Below, one piece after another: positions 6,884-7,092 of a stretch of DNA of 7,092 nt. Position numbers and translations under genes: made by a program. Source of the DNA: Spirochaetales bacterium (GTDB taxonomy: Bacteria > Spirochaetota > Spirochaetia > ARS1246); contig JAFGHN010000289.1 in assembly GCA_016930115.1 (NCBI GenBank), positions 1 through 7,092 on the forward strand, given 5' to 3'. A model generated the notes under the pieces. It saw nothing but the letters and a program-made list of their open reading frames with translations, was not told the origin of the DNA and ran no database searches. Numbering within the stretch: the stretch's first letter is position 1; each line of letters opens with the position of its first letter.

Positions 6884-6912
6884 ATTATAACCGACTGTTC
6901 TAAAATACTCAA
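6884..6912 (-). promoter_or_regulatory. Sigma-70-like promoter for ftsH
   Basis: Minus strand: TTGAGT (-35, 6907-6912), a 17-nt spacer, and a consensus TATAAT (-10, 6884-6889). The predicted start is near 6877, giving a leader of about 60 nt that contains the TAAGGAG motif and the hairpin. No CIRCE-type heat-shock repeat is visible, although ftsH is heat-inducible in many bacteria. Confidence 0.6.
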
Positions 6913-6961
6913 AATTTGAACCGGCGGCCGTCACTCCTGGCATTTTTTACATGGAATTCTT

Positions 6962-6987
6962 CCTTACTGATCCGAATCCTGTTGAAA
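6962..6987 (+). repeat. Left arm of the 26-bp inverted repeat
   Basis: The arm begins CCTTACTGATCC and ends CCTGTTGAAA. Its reverse complement occurs at 7067-7092 with one mismatch, C versus G at the sixth base. Confidence 0.9.
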
Positions 6988-7066
6988 CCGGCGATTTGAT
7001 GGACAAGAGATGGAAAAAGACAGGTTAGAATGCCATTTTTATCGCTACTAAGCCGTAAAATGAGCC

Positions 7067-7092
7067 TTTCAACAGGATTCGGATCACTAAGG
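7067..7092 (-). repeat. Right arm of the 26-bp inverted repeat
   Basis: Read on the minus strand the arm begins CCTTAGTGATCC and ends CCTGTTGAAA, matching the left arm at 25 of 26 positions. It touches the window edge, so its outer limit is undetermined. Confidence 0.9.

Larger units (their letters stand above)
6962..7092. mobile_element. MITE-like element or edge of a larger repeat, bounded by 26-bp inverted repeats
   Basis: Two 26-bp arms in inverted orientation, 25 of 26 bases matching, bound a 131-bp segment with a 79-bp centre that holds no credible gene. Long, nearly perfect terminal repeats around a short non-coding core are typical of miniature inverted-repeat transposable elements. 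The right arm ends at the last base of the window, so the repeat may continue outward and a target-site duplication cannot be tested. I do not recognise an insertion-sequence family from the arms. An alternative is a long cis-acting RNA or DNA hairpin, or the end of an element whose remainder is off the edge. Confidence 0.5.

Noticed and set aside
6818..6912. Possible CIRCE or other classical heat-shock operator upstream of ftsH
   Set aside because: The only dyad is ACGCAGA/TCTGCGT with a 5-nt loop, which does not match the TTAGCACTC-N9-GAGTGCTAA pattern.
6913..6961. Further regulatory or coding signal between the ftsH -35 box and the inverted repeat
   Set aside because: Only a short run with GGCGGCCG and a T-tract is present; nothing specific can be supported.
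6951..7028. A 25-codon ORF (starting MEFFLTDPN) running through the left inverted-repeat arm
   Set aside because: It has no Shine-Dalgarno or promoter, is too short to judge, and overlaps the repeat, so it is most likely chance.
1..7092. tRNA or rRNA genes, CRISPR array, toxin-antitoxin or phage genes
   Set aside because: No such pattern was found by reading. Almost all of the window is covered by recognisable protein genes, and the gaps are short.

Overview
This is a bacterial chromosomal segment of mid GC content. It is packed with housekeeping genes, carries one less familiar two-gene operon, and ends on the right in a repeat. All complete proteins are of bacterial type: RecR, a bacterial AspRS with a GAD insertion, and a membrane-anchored FtsH. 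Sigma-70-like promoters with 17-bp spacers can be read in front of three transcription units. I cannot name the organism. AspRS has motifs I associate with the alphaproteobacterial-type subclass, but the other genes do not point clearly to one phylum, so an uncultured or sparsely sampled lineage is possible.

Layout. (1) Positions 1-723, plus strand: the tail of a YbaB/EbfC nucleoid-associated protein, then recR 6 bp later. This is the classic dnaX-ybaB-recR order, so dnaX probably lies just off the left edge. (2) Positions 722-747: a compact hairpin shared by the convergent ends of recR and the next gene. (3) Positions 748-2940, minus strand: a two-gene operon transcribed right to left. The first gene encodes a cytoplasmic (alpha/alpha)6-type glycoside hydrolase of the GH37/GH63/MGH-like group. 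Three bases after its stop begins a Mut7-C PIN-like RNase protein with an N-terminal ubiquitin-like domain and a zinc knuckle. (4) Around 2941-3130: a divergent promoter region. (5) Positions 3131-4903, plus strand: aspS. Its N-terminal His33 suggests a non-discriminating AspRS that would charge both tRNA-Asp and tRNA-Asn. (6) Positions 4913-6817, minus strand: ftsH, convergent with aspS across 9 bp. (7) Positions 6818-7092: the ftsH leader and promoter, then a 131-bp segment bounded by 26-bp inverted repeats (25 of 26 match) that ends exactly at the window edge. It looks like a MITE-type element or the edge of a larger repeat.

Functionally the genes cover recombinational repair (ybaB-recR), translation (aspS), membrane and cytosolic proteolysis (ftsH), and a sugar hydrolase paired with a putative RNase whose joint role is unknown. 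I see no large undescribed system. The points most worth following are the terminal inverted-repeat element, the hydrolase/Ub-Mut7-C pair, the AspRS specificity signature, and the unusual ftsH leader, where a hairpin separates a Shine-Dalgarno-like motif from the start codon.
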